64,000 nucleotides of DNA from Buddleja alternifolia. Its lineage: Eukaryota; Streptophyta; Magnoliopsida; Lamiales; Scrophulariaceae. Positions 12,176 through 21,399 of this stretch are shown one piece after another. The position numbers and the translations under genes are program-made. The DNA lies in the NCBI GenBank assembly GCA_019426215.1, contig CM033405.1:1713001-1777000 (forward strand), in the 5' to 3' direction. Within the stretch, counting starts at the first letter, position 1, and each line of letters opens with the position of its first letter. The notes below the pieces were generated by a model, which did not search any database, was not told the DNA's origin, and saw nothing but the letters and a program-made list of their open reading frames with translations.

Positions 12176-12379
12176 GCTCTGTATGATTAGGAATTTAGAA
12201 AATATTTTCATTTTTTAGATCACCAAAAAATGAAAATGCACAATCCAAGCCAAATTCTGTAGAAAATACTCAAATTTTAAATACTATTACACGTTCCCCT
12301 ATATAACAACTAATCATTTCATCATTTCAATCACTTCACAATCTTTCATCATTAATTGCATTATCCCACTATCCAACTC

Positions 12380-12534
12380 GGAAAATACTTGAGTGCACCC
12401 GGTGTGGACCCCACACCGGGTGCACCCTCTCACATAATATATATTATTTTATTATATATATTATTTTAATATATATGTATAATGAGAGGGTGCACCGGTG
12501 TGGGGTCCACACCGGGTGCACTCAAGTGTTTTCC
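12380..12534. mobile_element. Mutator-type MITE with double-hairpin arms (155 bp)
   Basis: Arms of about 55 bp are inverted copies of each other, starting GGAAAATACTTGAGTGCACC and ending GTGCACTCAAGTGTTTTCC. They are flanked by ATCCAACTC (12371-12379) and ATCCAGCTC (12535-12543), a 9 bp duplication with one difference. Each arm is itself palindromic (GTGCACCCGGTGTGG, spacer, CCACACCGGGTGCAC on the left arm). The centre is a pure AT run. No protein is encoded. Confidence 0.75.
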
Positions 12535-13277
12535 ATCCAGCTCATTCTCTTTCTTACTTTATCATATTTTATATAATAAAAATTCATATTCAATTGTCCA
12601 AATCCAATTATTATTATTAAATAATATATAATTCGAATAATAGGAAAACAAATATTTTAAAAGAAATACGAAAATGCACATTACATATCTTTTATAATGT
12701 TATTTTAAATTTGAAAATTATATTAAAATTATTATATTATTAATTAAATATTATTTATTTAAAAAGCACAAAAGTTAATAAGTTATCAAAATTTTAATTA
12801 TAGTCAACTAATAATTCAAATCCATTTATTTATAGTGTAGAGCAATATATCTTACAAAAGAATATGTAAATAAGCCATATTTATTCTCCCAAATAATTTA
12901 TTTCGTATTGTACCCATATACACATAAATTCGTTTATTTTCGTTCTCGTATTTGTTAATTGATTTTTTTACTGTAACTTTCGTCAAAAATTCATAATAAA
13001 TATCAACTGAATCTGGATTGTTTCATTTTGGTACTAACTTGGTACTTATTAGGGGTGCCCACGAGCCGAGCTCGAGCAGAGTCGTGCCGGATTTCTCGGC
13101 TCAAGCTCGAGCTAGAGCCAAAATTTTATATAACATTATATGGAACATTATAAGAAGATGAATGTAAATTTGTCTCGATCAAATTGGAAATAAAATATTA
13201 TAAGTAAATGGAAAAGGAAATATAGAATTAGTTATGCTCCAATCAAATTAAGTACACATTTCATAAAATATTGTATA

Positions 13278-14149
13278 TGTTTACACTGAAAAATAAAATA
13301 GGTTGAAAGACCTAAGAAAGGCCCAAAGTGAAAGACCTAAAACAGGCCCAACAATGATTAATGGGTCCAAAAGTTTAAAAGGGTAAGCCCATCGAAAAAA
13401 CAATAAACCAGGTCTGATAAAATTAGAGTAAAAAACCCGACAATAATATCCCGCCAAAACAAAAGGATTTTTAAAAGAGGAGTTGGAAGCAGTTCTCGAC
13501 GGTTGAAGAGGGAAGCGGTTCTCGACGGTTGAAGAAGCAAACCCACGACACAGAAGTATAAAAGCGGGAAAGAAGAGAGAGAAGAGGACATCAAATCACA
13601 GAACAACTTATTTTTCTCTCTTATCATAGGAGTAGGCGTAAATATAATTAGGAGTAGTTTGTAGTGTAGATTTGTTCAAGAATTGCTGGATCCAATCCCG
13701 GAGTTATACCAGTATCTCTCTGTAACTAGCACGAATTGAAGACTTTTATGGAGGTATAGAATACATGTTTTCAGATTTCATTATTTGACAGTAATTTGTA
13801 TCTTGACCTGAGTTTTCTATTCATCTTCATCGTTTTAAGAAAAAAAGATTCTCACGTAGGTATAGAATTATTTTGTGTCAGATTTAAGTATCAGAGAAAT
13901 AATTCTTACCTGTACTTGAATTGTTCTTTTAGTATTATTGTATCATTCGAAGAAGATACATATTTTCATCAATTGCGGTCCGAACAACTAATTTAAACAA
14001 CACATCGAAGTGTTAAATTCTGAACCACCGTCTAGCGTATCGAACTCGAGCGCGGGGGTTGAAAGATAATTCTAAGTGGAGAATTATCACGGGCTTGGAA
14101 CGACTATTCGAAATCCTTCCCTAGTCTAGATTGTTTTTTTTACGAAACA
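13278..14149 (+). repeat. 5' LTR (872 bp)
   Basis: Starts TGTTTACACTG and ends ACGAAACA (TG...CA). It matches 23287-24157 with 8 substitutions, one CT dinucleotide indel in the CT run near 13618 and one T indel in the terminal T run. A TATAAAAG box lies at 13557-13564 and would direct sense transcription. Confidence 0.95.
13557..13564 (+). promoter_or_regulatory. TATA box of the 5' LTR
   Basis: TATAAAAG in AAGTATAAAAGCGGG, about 590 bp before the LTR end. The same motif is intact in the 3' LTR at 23566-23573, so both LTRs keep a core promoter. The promoter in the 3' LTR would read out into flanking DNA toward the FLOE-like gene. Confidence 0.65.
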
Positions 14150-14154
14150 AGTTT

Positions 14155-14175
14155 TGGCGACCACAGTGGGAGTCG
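14155..14175 (+). other. Primer binding site, tRNA-Arg
   Basis: Starts 5 bp after the LTR: TGGCGACCACAGTGGGA and the following AGTCG. From memory this is complementary over about 21 nt to the 3' end of plant tRNA-Arg(UCG) (CTCCCACTGTGGTCG plus CCA). It primes minus-strand DNA synthesis. A tRNA-Arg primer is typical of Ogre/Tat elements. Confidence 0.8.
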
Positions 14176-14227
14176 GTTTTTCTTAAAAGACTGACGTTTT
14201 GATATTTTCTAAAGATAAGATTCTTGT

Positions 14228-16975
14228 ATGATGTCTGAGGATTCGTTTAGAGACGATTTGGTTGATGATTGTGATACTCAACCAATTTTGAAACGTAAAG
14301 TCAGAGCGGACAAAATGTACGAAAAATTTGTCCGAATTATGAAACAGACCCTCGCGAGTGCTCGCGAAGATCAAAGAAGAGAATTCAATGATCAATACCG
14401 AGCATTAGCACAGGAGTCAGCCCGAATATTTACTGCAATTGTGCAGGATATCGCAATAAACGCTCGAGATGGTTTGGCCCGAGAGGTTACTAGAGTAATT
14501 ACAGAATTAGGAGAAATTTTTAATCAGACATGCGATGTTTTTTCGAGCATGATAAATACCCAAATAGCTTCAGCGCTCGAACCCTTAATTAACAGACATA
14601 ACATTCTGGTCGAAAAAGTGTCTCAATTAATATCAGTAGAACCTGGGATTCGAACCAGAACAGTTAATCTAGATGAAGTTCCTCTCGGGTATCCTCGAGA
14701 TACTCGAGCTCAGGAAGGAAGATTCGAGTTTGGCCAGTGCTCGAATCAGATCCCTCCTACTTCAAGTCAAGTACCATTCGAGGGGCAGTATTTCTCGAAT
14801 CCTTGGGGTGCTGAGAGGCATCCACGTGCGAGTCAGGTGAATGCTTATACAACCCAGCCTATTCGAACTCAGGAAGGGAGGTTCGAGATTGGTCAAGGCT
14901 CGAATCGAACCCCTCCTGTTTCGAGTCAAGTGCCCTTCGAGGAACAACACTTCTCGAATCATCACAATGCTGGGGGGCATCCGCGTGTGAGTCAGGGGAA
15001 TGTTTATACAACTCAAACTATTCCTCAGCCAACAACTCAAGCTATTCCTCAACCACCAAGACCGAATGTCCCTGTACCACCGAACATTTCAGAATCAATG
15101 CCCTCTGGGTATCCACCTAATACCAATTTTGGAAATCTTGGGCCAAATAATGTTTATAGTCAGGGATATTACAATGGGCCGCAGAATGCGCCTCAGAGTT
15201 ACCCATATATGGGGTCTTTGAACACCCCTTTTATAGGAAGTCAAGGTTTGCCTGCAAACCAAAACTTCCCTTTTATGAGTAACAATGTGCAAATCCCATA
15301 TGCTGGGGGGCACTATACGCCTAATAATTGCTTGGGGGGCAATTTTGGACCACAAGCACTAGTTCAAGATCCTCTTCAAAATCAAGTGGAAATGGCCATC
15401 GAAAGAATATATGGGCCTGGTTTTCGAAGGAACCACCGTTTGATTCCTGGGAAACCTTACCCCGACTGGGTAGACAGGAATTTTCCTTTCCCAAGAACAT
15501 ATAAAATTCCTAACTTCACTTTGTTTTCTGGAGAAGACCATGTGTCGGCTCTTGAACATTTGTCTCGATTCACTTGCCAATGCCGAGAGGCAGCTGATCA
15601 GGATTATCTCAAATTAAGGTTATTCCCTAGTTCTTTAACCGGGTCAGCGTTTAACTGGTACACGAATTTATCACCTAATTCGATACATACTTGGGATGAG
15701 ATGCAATTTCAGTTCCAAAATCATTTTGCTCGAACTGAACCGAGCATGACCATGAGTGACTTAGCCAAAATAAGACAGAATCCTGGAGAGTCAATAGAAG
15801 AATTCTTGGCTCGATTTAAGAAAGCTAGGATTAAATGTCATTTGAACATCCCCGAATCTGAGTTTGTTCAATTGGCTCAACAAAACATGGTTTTTGATTA
15901 CAGAGTAAAATTCGACAGAATGATGTTTTCTGATTTTAGAGCTTTGGCAGAGAGTGCGGTGAGATACGAAAATATGTTAAGAGAGGAAAGCCAAAGAAAA
16001 CATCAGGGTTTCAATGCCTTCGAGGTGGGGATTCCATGGGCATTCGAAGATGCCTATGAAATCGATCTGGCAGAATTTGTTAAAGGGCCACCGTTTCAAT
16101 GCGGAGCTCTCGAGAGAAAAGACTGTGTAGCTACAGGATCTTTACAGACAAAGAAAGAAAAGGAATATAGTTTCGATGTGACTAAAACCGAGCGAATATT
16201 TGACTGGCTTCTTGCGAATAAAAAACTTAGATTAAAAGGGAGACATAGAATACCTTCGAAATCAGAAATTAAAGGAAAACCATATTGCAAATGGCACAAT
16301 GCTTTTTCGCATGAAACGAATGAATGCATTATGTTTAGGAATTTGATACAAGAAAAATTGGATTCGAAAGATATAATTTTTCCTGACAATCAAAAAACAG
16401 ATATAGATGAAAATCCATTCCCAGTTCTAAATTTCGAAATTAATACTGTGGATATTAACCAATTCGAAAATCTTAATGTGCAGGTACGAAAAGAGGCCAA
16501 GTTGGCAAACCAATTGTTCAACAGGCTAATTGATGAAGGTGTACTAACGTTCCCGAAGGTGAAAGACGAAGGTCTGGAAGGCATGTGCAGATGGCATATG
16601 AATACTCTGCATACCACTGACCAGTGTCAGATTTTCAGGCGATTTGTAGCGAAACAATATGAGAGGGGTACGATATGCTTGTCAGGAATCGACAAGAGAA
16701 TCCTGGATTTTGATCAGGATGGAAAGCCAAAGAACAAAGAGATGGTCAGCGAGACCAAATCAATTGTTCAAGGGCAAGGGGAAAAATCGTATAAGGAGGT
16801 GCTCGAAACCCCTGCTCGAGAAATTGTTTACCAGACACCTGCTAGGGTGGTGACGAATTTAACCCAAATGCAGAAGGTTTTGTGTGGACAGTGCGCAGAT
16901 ACCTTACATTACGAACTAGTGAGGCTGCAAGTTATTCCAAATGACCCAGATTGGATTCCCGCATATCAAAGGTAA
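14228..16975 (+). CDS. gag: Tat retrotransposon Gag (915 aa)
   Basis: Capsid/nucleocapsid precursor that packages element RNA. The ATG at 14228 (MMSEDSFRDD) follows a 78 nt leader after the LTR. Residues about 160-266 are two copies of a 53-residue unit (period 159 nt, from 14705) with RFEFGQCSNQ / RFEIGQGSNR and SSQVPFE..FSN. A Pro/Asn/Gln-rich stretch follows. The retrotransposon gag domain (PF03732 type) covers about 415-590, with YKIPNFTLFSGEDHVSALEH and SLTGSAFNWYTNL. Two zinc-knuckle-like units of the form CxWH..xH...C follow: CKWHNAFSHETNEC and CRWHMNTLHTTDQC. The frame ends at TAA 16973-16975 and continues in the same phase, without another stop, into the protease ORF. Confidence 0.9.
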   Translation: MMSEDSFRDDLVDDCDTQPILKRKVRADKMYEKFVRIMKQTLASAREDQRREFNDQYRALAQESARIFTAIVQDIAINARDGLAREVTRVITELGEIFNQTCDVFSSMINTQIASALEPLINRHNILVEKVSQLISVEPGIRTRTVNLDEVPLGYPRDTRAQEGRFEFGQCSNQIPPTSSQVPFEGQYFSNPWGAERHPRASQVNAYTTQPIRTQEGRFEIGQGSNRTPPVSSQVPFEEQHFSNHHNAGGHPRVSQGNVYTTQTIPQPTTQAIPQPPRPNVPVPPNISESMPSGYPPNTNFGNLGPNNVYSQGYYNGPQNAPQSYPYMGSLNTPFIGSQGLPANQNFPFMSNNVQIPYAGGHYTPNNCLGGNFGPQALVQDPLQNQVEMAIERIYGPGFRRNHRLIPGKPYPDWVDRNFPFPRTYKIPNFTLFSGEDHVSALEHLSRFTCQCREAADQDYLKLRLFPSSLTGSAFNWYTNLSPNSIHTWDEMQFQFQNHFARTEPSMTMSDLAKIRQNPGESIEEFLARFKKARIKCHLNIPESEFVQLAQQNMVFDYRVKFDRMMFSDFRALAESAVRYENMLREESQRKHQGFNAFEVGIPWAFEDAYEIDLAEFVKGPPFQCGALERKDCVATGSLQTKKEKEYSFDVTKTERIFDWLLANKKLRLKGRHRIPSKSEIKGKPYCKWHNAFSHETNECIMFRNLIQEKLDSKDIIFPDNQKTDIDENPFPVLNFEINTVDINQFENLNVQVRKEAKLANQLFNRLIDEGVLTFPKVKDEGLEGMCRWHMNTLHTTDQCQIFRRFVAKQYERGTICLSGIDKRILDFDQDGKPKNKEMVSETKSIVQGQGEKSYKEVLETPAREIVYQTPARVVTNLTQMQKVLCGQCADTLHYELVRLQVIPNDPDWIPAYQR
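14705..15022 (+). repeat. Tandem duplication inside gag (2 x 159 nt)
   Basis: The unit starting CGAGCTCAGGAAGGAAGATT at 14705 recurs as CGAACTCAGGAAGGGAGGTT at 14864. The period is 159 nt, exactly 53 codons, so the frame is kept. Copies are clearly diverged at the protein level, which makes the duplication older than this insertion. Confidence 0.8.
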
Positions 16976-17023
16976 TGGAATAAAAGACAAAGGTATGAGA
17001 CAAACAACCAAGGGTTTGGAACT

Positions 17024-18316
17024 ATGCCTTATGATAGGCACTTTCGAGGAAGAGGAGGCAGAGGATATGGAAGATCCGCCTCATCAGGGAGAAAATCACC
17101 TTTAGAACGTCTTGGAGGATATCACAGGAATGTCGAAAGAAAGAGAGATGACCACCCGAGGGTCATCGCTCAGCAAGTAGCTTATTCTCGAACAGCGGTA
17201 GCCTTGGAAATGCAACAACAGGCGATGATTGCAAATCTCAGGGTGGAAGAAGAGGCTTTGTCAAAAGGAATCTTGAAGTCGAAGATAGTCAAGAATCCCA
17301 GTGAAGAAGATTTTGAGAAAGATGTCGATCGTTTGAGTGACCAGTTAAAAGAAGCAGCCTTGAAAGGAAAAGGTGTTACAACTGAAGAAGATGAAGAGCT
17401 GGGAGATTTCGAGTCAGGCGACGACTTGGATATTCTACTGGGAGATACACTATGCGAGGAATCAGCAAACGAAGCTGATTTAAAAGCAAAAGAAGCTACT
17501 TTAGAAAGGGTACTGAAACTTGAGGAAGATAAAAACATAGATATGGTGACTGTGCTGCCAGCCGAATTCGCAGCCAAAGAAGGAACGGATGAGGAAGGAA
17601 ATAGCCTTGAATTCACATCTGACGAAGAAAAAGGTAACGTTTCTTGTTTTAAAATTTATAGTGATAAGTCACTCGAAGATAATGAGCAAAAAGTCGAAAA
17701 TTTGTCAAAATTACTATTTTCGAAAGAAGAAATAGATAATAATCACATGAAACCTTTGTTCATAAAGGCAGAAATCGAAGGTATTCCCATTGGTAAGGTA
17801 TTAGTCGATAATGGGGCCACTGTCAATATTTTGCCCGCAAAAACATTAACAAGGCTGGGCAAAAGTTCGAAAGATTTAGTAGTGGCTGATGTAGCGGTCT
17901 ATGGCTTCTCAGGCCAAGCTACTAAAGTCTTGGGAGTTTTGCCGTGCCGGATCAAAATAGGAACCCAGAGTTCCTACTCAGCATTTTTCGTAGTAGAAAC
18001 GAATTCATCATCGTTTAATGCTTTGTTAGGAAGAGATTGGATACATCAAAATTATTGTGTCCCTTCTACTTTACATCAAGTATTAATTTGTTGGAACGGA
18101 CACCAATTCGAGGTGATCAAAGCGGAGAAAAACAATTATTTTATCGATACTCAAATTGTTAATGCCAGGTATGAAGCTGGGAAGCTCGAAGGAAGTGATT
18201 GGCGATTCAATGAAGAAGCCATAGAAAAGCCAGTGAAAGAAGGAGAGGGAATCCATGAAGAGTCTACATCCGAGATGGGCTCTAAGTTAGCCGAAATCAA
18301 ATTAGAGTTAGTTTAG
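17024..18316 (+). CDS. pro: Retrotransposon aspartic protease region (430 aa)
   Basis: Processes the polyprotein. It lies in the same frame as gag after the TAA, with 48 nt between. The first ATG is used for the coordinates; translation could instead come from readthrough. The N-terminus is Arg/Gly-rich (RGRGGRGYGRS), suggesting nucleic-acid binding. A long Glu/Asp/Lys-rich linker covers about 60-230. The retropepsin domain follows, with VDNGATVNILP and its catalytic Asp at residue 262, and the LLGRDWI motif. DNGA in place of the common DTGA or DSGA is seen in plant Ty3 elements. The ORF ends at TAG 18314-18316; the next pol segment is in the -1 frame. Confidence 0.85.
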   Translation: MPYDRHFRGRGGRGYGRSASSGRKSPLERLGGYHRNVERKRDDHPRVIAQQVAYSRTAVALEMQQQAMIANLRVEEEALSKGILKSKIVKNPSEEDFEKDVDRLSDQLKEAALKGKGVTTEEDEELGDFESGDDLDILLGDTLCEESANEADLKAKEATLERVLKLEEDKNIDMVTVLPAEFAAKEGTDEEGNSLEFTSDEEKGNVSCFKIYSDKSLEDNEQKVENLSKLLFSKEEIDNNHMKPLFIKAEIEGIPIGKVLVDNGATVNILPAKTLTRLGKSSKDLVVADVAVYGFSGQATKVLGVLPCRIKIGTQSSYSAFFVVETNSSSFNALLGRDWIHQNYCVPSTLHQVLICWNGHQFEVIKAEKNNYFIDTQIVNARYEAGKLEGSDWRFNEEAIEKPVKEGEGIHEESTSEMGSKLAEIKLELV

Positions 18317-18321
18317 ATATT

Positions 18322-19059
18322 GTGAAAAATATGAAGAATGTCGATGTAATGAAAGATGATGTTGTTTCTAATGTTTTTCGAAGGTTAAGTGTTCAACGAA
18401 TGGAATCGAAATTGTGTGCTTACGATTGTGATCATGTTAGTTATGATAAGTTTAATTCTGAATATTGTCGCAATGAAATACGTGGATCAAATTCTCGAAA
18501 AGAGTTCTCTCGAGATCTAGTGTATGCGACGGGTCCCAAAACGAATAATTCTTCCAATGAAATATATATGGCAGGTGCTATTCATAATGAAGGTTCTCGA
18601 GATAATAAACATAGAATAAATAATCATAATGGAAAGGATATAGTTAACTTTCAAGTCGGAAATATCGAACATGGTATTATAGAACCAGACGAAGAGATTA
18701 GGAAAAATGGTCAGGACCAGTTGGAAGAAGTTAATCTAGGGACAATCGACAACCCTCGAGTAACTTACATAAGTTCGAAGATGACTCAAATGGAGAAAAA
18801 TGACCTAATCGATATTTTGCAACAATTCAAGGACTGCTTTGCTTGGGCACATCATGAAATGCCCGGAATTAATACTAATATAGCTCGACATGAACTACCT
18901 ATTAAACCAGGCTTCAAACCTGTGATACAAACACCCAGGCGTTTGTCCCCAGATCTAATGGGAGCAATTAAGGAAGAAATAGAAAAGTTGCTCGAAGCCA
19001 AATTCATTAGGCCAACTCGATACGTCGAATGGTTAGCTAACATCGTACCAGTGATATAA
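18322..19059 (+). CDS. pol: Pol linker and N-terminal reverse transcriptase segment
   Basis: An open frame of 245 codons in frame -1 relative to protease. The first ~145 residues are a charged linker. Then come NPRVTYISSKMTQMEKNDL and FKDCFAWAHHEMPGI, which lead into the RT palm (KPGFKPVIQTPRR...EEIEKLLEAKFIRPT). It ends at TAA 19057-19059, exactly where related elements have a Lys in VPVxKKNGKVR, so a single AAA to TAA change explains the stop. Downstream sequence continues RT in the same frame. The 5' boundary is uncertain. Ogre elements remove an intron between protease and RT, and such splicing could join the frames here. Confidence 0.75.
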   Translation: MKNMKNVDVMKDDVVSNVFRRLSVQRMESKLCAYDCDHVSYDKFNSEYCRNEIRGSNSRKEFSRDLVYATGPKTNNSSNEIYMAGAIHNEGSRDNKHRINNHNGKDIVNFQVGNIEHGIIEPDEEIRKNGQDQLEEVNLGTIDNPRVTYISSKMTQMEKNDLIDILQQFKDCFAWAHHEMPGINTNIARHELPIKPGFKPVIQTPRRLSPDLMGAIKEEIEKLLEAKFIRPTRYVEWLANIVPVI

Positions 19060-20973
19060 AAGAATGGTAAGGTACGAATATGCATCGATTTTAGAGATTT
19101 GAATAAAGCTACTCCAAAAGATGAATATCCGATGCCAATGGCTGACGTATTGATAGATGCAGCTGCTAGACATAGAGTAATGTCCTTTATGGATGGTTAT
19201 TCCGGGTATTATCAGTTGAAAATAGCTGAAGCGGATCGGCATAAAACGGCTTTCAGGTGTCCAGGATCCATAGGGAATTTCGAATGGAGGGTTATGCCGT
19301 TTGGTTTAAAAAATGCCGGAGCCACTTACCAGAGGACTATGAATTATATTTTCCATGATGTAATCGGGAAGTATTTGGAGATATACATCGATGATATAGT
19401 GGTTAAAGCTCAAAATTACGAAGAGCATAAACAGTTTTTGATCGAGTCATTTAAACGAATGAGACTCTTTAATTTAAAAATGAATCCTTTGAAGTGTGCT
19501 TTCGGAGTAGAAGCTGGGAATTTTCTGGGATTTTTGATACATCATCGAGGCATTGAAGTAGATCGAAATAAAGCTAAAGCGATTATCGAAGCTAAGCCTC
19601 CAAGAAACAAAAAGGAACTTCAGAGTTTTTTAGGGCAAGTAAATTTTGTACGAAGATTTATAGCTAACTTAGCCGGAAAGACAGAAGCTTTTTCCCCTCT
19701 ATTACGATTAAAAGATGAAAATGAATTCGTATGGGGAGATGAACAAAATAAAGCATTCGACGCTATCAAAAGATACTTAATTCAGCCTCCCGTGCTGATT
19801 CCTCCTCGAAAAGGAAAAAATTTAAGATTATATATATCAGCAGCAGAAATGTCAATAGGATGCCTTTTAGTGCAGGAAAATGACAGAGGCTATGAACAAG
19901 CAGTATTCTATTTGAGTAGATTCTTGAATGACGCAGAGAAAAGGTACACCACGATGGAGAAATGGTGCCTCAGCCTATATTTTGCCTCTACCAAACTAAG
20001 ACATTATTTTGCTGCATACTCAATCGAAGTGGTATCCCCTACCGATATCATCAAATTCATGATAAATCAACCTTTGGTTAAGGGTCGATTAAGTAAGTGG
20101 AGTCTTAGCTTACTCCAGTTTGATTTAATCTATGTACCGCAAAAAGCAGTAAAAGGTCAAGTTTTAGCTGATTTTTTAGCGGAACATCCATCTACAGATA
20201 AGGAGACCAAGTTCGAAATTGATATCATAAGTACTGCTCCGTGGAGCCTCTATTTCGACGAGTCAAGCACTCGAGATAGTGCAGGGGCCGGGATATATAT
20301 AATATCTCCGTCTAAGATAATTACTAAAATGTGTGCAAAGATCGAAGGTGATTGTACTAACAACCGAGCAGAATACGAAGCTCTTATTTTAGGATTAGAA
20401 GTGCTACGAGACATGAAAGCAAAGAATGTGAAAATAAAAGGAGATTCCCAGTTGATAATAAATCAAGTGAAGGGGATATTTAAATGCGTGAGTCCCGTAG
20501 CCATAGCTTCTTTTGCTCGAATAAACGAGTTGTTCAAAAGTTTCGAGACAGTCGAAATCTCGTATGTGCCACGGGAAGAGAATCAAATATCTAATGATTT
20601 AGCCCAGTTAGCGTCGGGATATAAGGTGGATTCAAATATGTTTGAGTCAGTTATACAACTCAAACCAAGGGTGGTCCTACCCTTTGAGCAGAGGATAGCT
20701 CGAGTACACAAAGTAGATATTCTTAAAGGGGAACAAGATTGGCGTTCTGAGATCATCGAATATCTCCAAGACCCAGCTAGGGGAACATTTTCGAATAAGC
20801 TAAAGTTGATGGCACATCATTATTTTTATGATGGGCAAGAATTATATAGGAAGGATCCTCAAGGGGTTTTGTTAAAATGTCTCGATTTAGAGGATGCATT
20901 AGTTATAATGGCAGAAACCCACGAAGGGGTATGTGGAGCCCATCAGTCAGGACAAAAAATAAAGATGGTTTAA
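19060..20973 (+). CDS. pol: Reverse transcriptase with two RNase H domains, integrase cut off
   Basis: Continuation of pol after the nonsense codon; the first ATG is at 19189 or an alternative start at 19099. Residues below are numbered from 19099. RT motifs include CIDFRDLNKATPKDEYPMP just before, FMDGYSGYYQ, MPFGLKNAGATYQR and the catalytic YIDD near residue 96. The original RNase H (about 240-365) reads YISAAEMSIG where active enzymes have TDAS, so it has lost its catalytic Asp. A second, archaeal/plant-type RNase H (about 383-505) keeps D387, E425, D449 and D500 (YFDESS, NNRAEYEA, GDSQL, NDLA). The frame ends in HEGVCGAHQSGQKIKMV, the first half of the integrase HHCC finger, then TAA. No integrase core (DDE) follows. 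Confidence 0.9.
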   Translation, partial: KNGKVRICIDFRDLNKATPKDEYPMPMADVLIDAAARHRVMSFMDGYSGYYQLKIAEADRHKTAFRCPGSIGNFEWRVMPFGLKNAGATYQRTMNYIFHDVIGKYLEIYIDDIVVKAQNYEEHKQFLIESFKRMRLFNLKMNPLKCAFGVEAGNFLGFLIHHRGIEVDRNKAKAIIEAKPPRNKKELQSFLGQVNFVRRFIANLAGKTEAFSPLLRLKDENEFVWGDEQNKAFDAIKRYLIQPPVLIPPRKGKNLRLYISAAEMSIGCLLVQENDRGYEQAVFYLSRFLNDAEKRYTTMEKWCLSLYFASTKLRHYFAAYSIEVVSPTDIIKFMINQPLVKGRLSKWSLSLLQFDLIYVPQKAVKGQVLADFLAEHPSTDKETKFEIDIISTAPWSLYFDESSTRDSAGAGIYIISPSKIITKMCAKIEGDCTNNRAEYEALILGLEVLRDMKAKNVKIKGDSQLIINQVKGIFKCVSPVAIASFARINELFKSFETVEISYVPREENQISNDLAQLASGYKVDSNMFESVIQLKPRVVLPFEQRIARVHKVDILKGEQDWRSEIIEYLQDPARGTFSNKLKLMAHHYFYDGQELYRKDPQGVLLKCLDLEDALVIMAETHEGVCGAHQSGQKIKMV

Positions 20974-21079
20974 ACAAAACTCAGTTGTCGAACTGTTTGC
21001 TCAAAAATCAGAAATACTTGAAGGAAGCAAGCTCGAAGAACAGCTCATTCGAGATATGGTAAATTTGAAGTCGAACCTG

Positions 21080-21350
21080 TTCGAAATCAAGCAATGCTCG
21101 AACCAAGATGCCCGATACCAAGCAGGCTCGAAATCAAGCAATGCTCGAAATCAAGCATGCTCGAGCTCAAGCATGCTCGAAATAAGCATGTTTGAGATCA
21201 GGGGAGATTCGAGATCAAACATGTTCGAGAATAAGGATATTCAAGAAAGCTATTTTCGAGATTAAGCGTGCCCGAAATAGGTATGTCCAGAGTTAGCATA
21301 TTCGAAATTAAGCATGGAAAGAGATGCTCGAAGTTGAACATGTTCGACAT
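21080..21350. repeat. Degenerate TCGA-centred tandem repeats
   Basis: About fifteen imperfect units of 15-18 bp with the consensus ATGCTCGAAATCAAGCA. Examples are the runs at 21090-21190 and 21230-21345. Spacing is irregular and units are diverged. The block sits between the broken end of pol and the stop codon of the antisense gene. Tandem repeats in this part of Tat/Ogre elements are known and have been linked to satellite birth. It is non-coding on both strands. Confidence 0.75.
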
Positions 21351-21399
21351 CGAATATAACAATGTTATAAAGTTTGTCATATTTATACTCAAAACATAT

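Noticed and set aside
13358..13627. Minus-strand ORF of 89 codons and its twin at 23367-23615
   Set aside because: Both lie inside the LTRs at the same place. LTR sequence open by chance; no domain.
14762..15580. Several minus-strand and alternate-frame ORFs over gag
   Set aside because: They are shadows of the long gag frame and change with its repeats. No independent start context.
17182..17616. 144-codon Ser-rich minus-strand ORF over the protease linker
   Set aside because: It is the complement of a Glu/Lys-rich linker, which commonly yields Ser-rich antisense frames.
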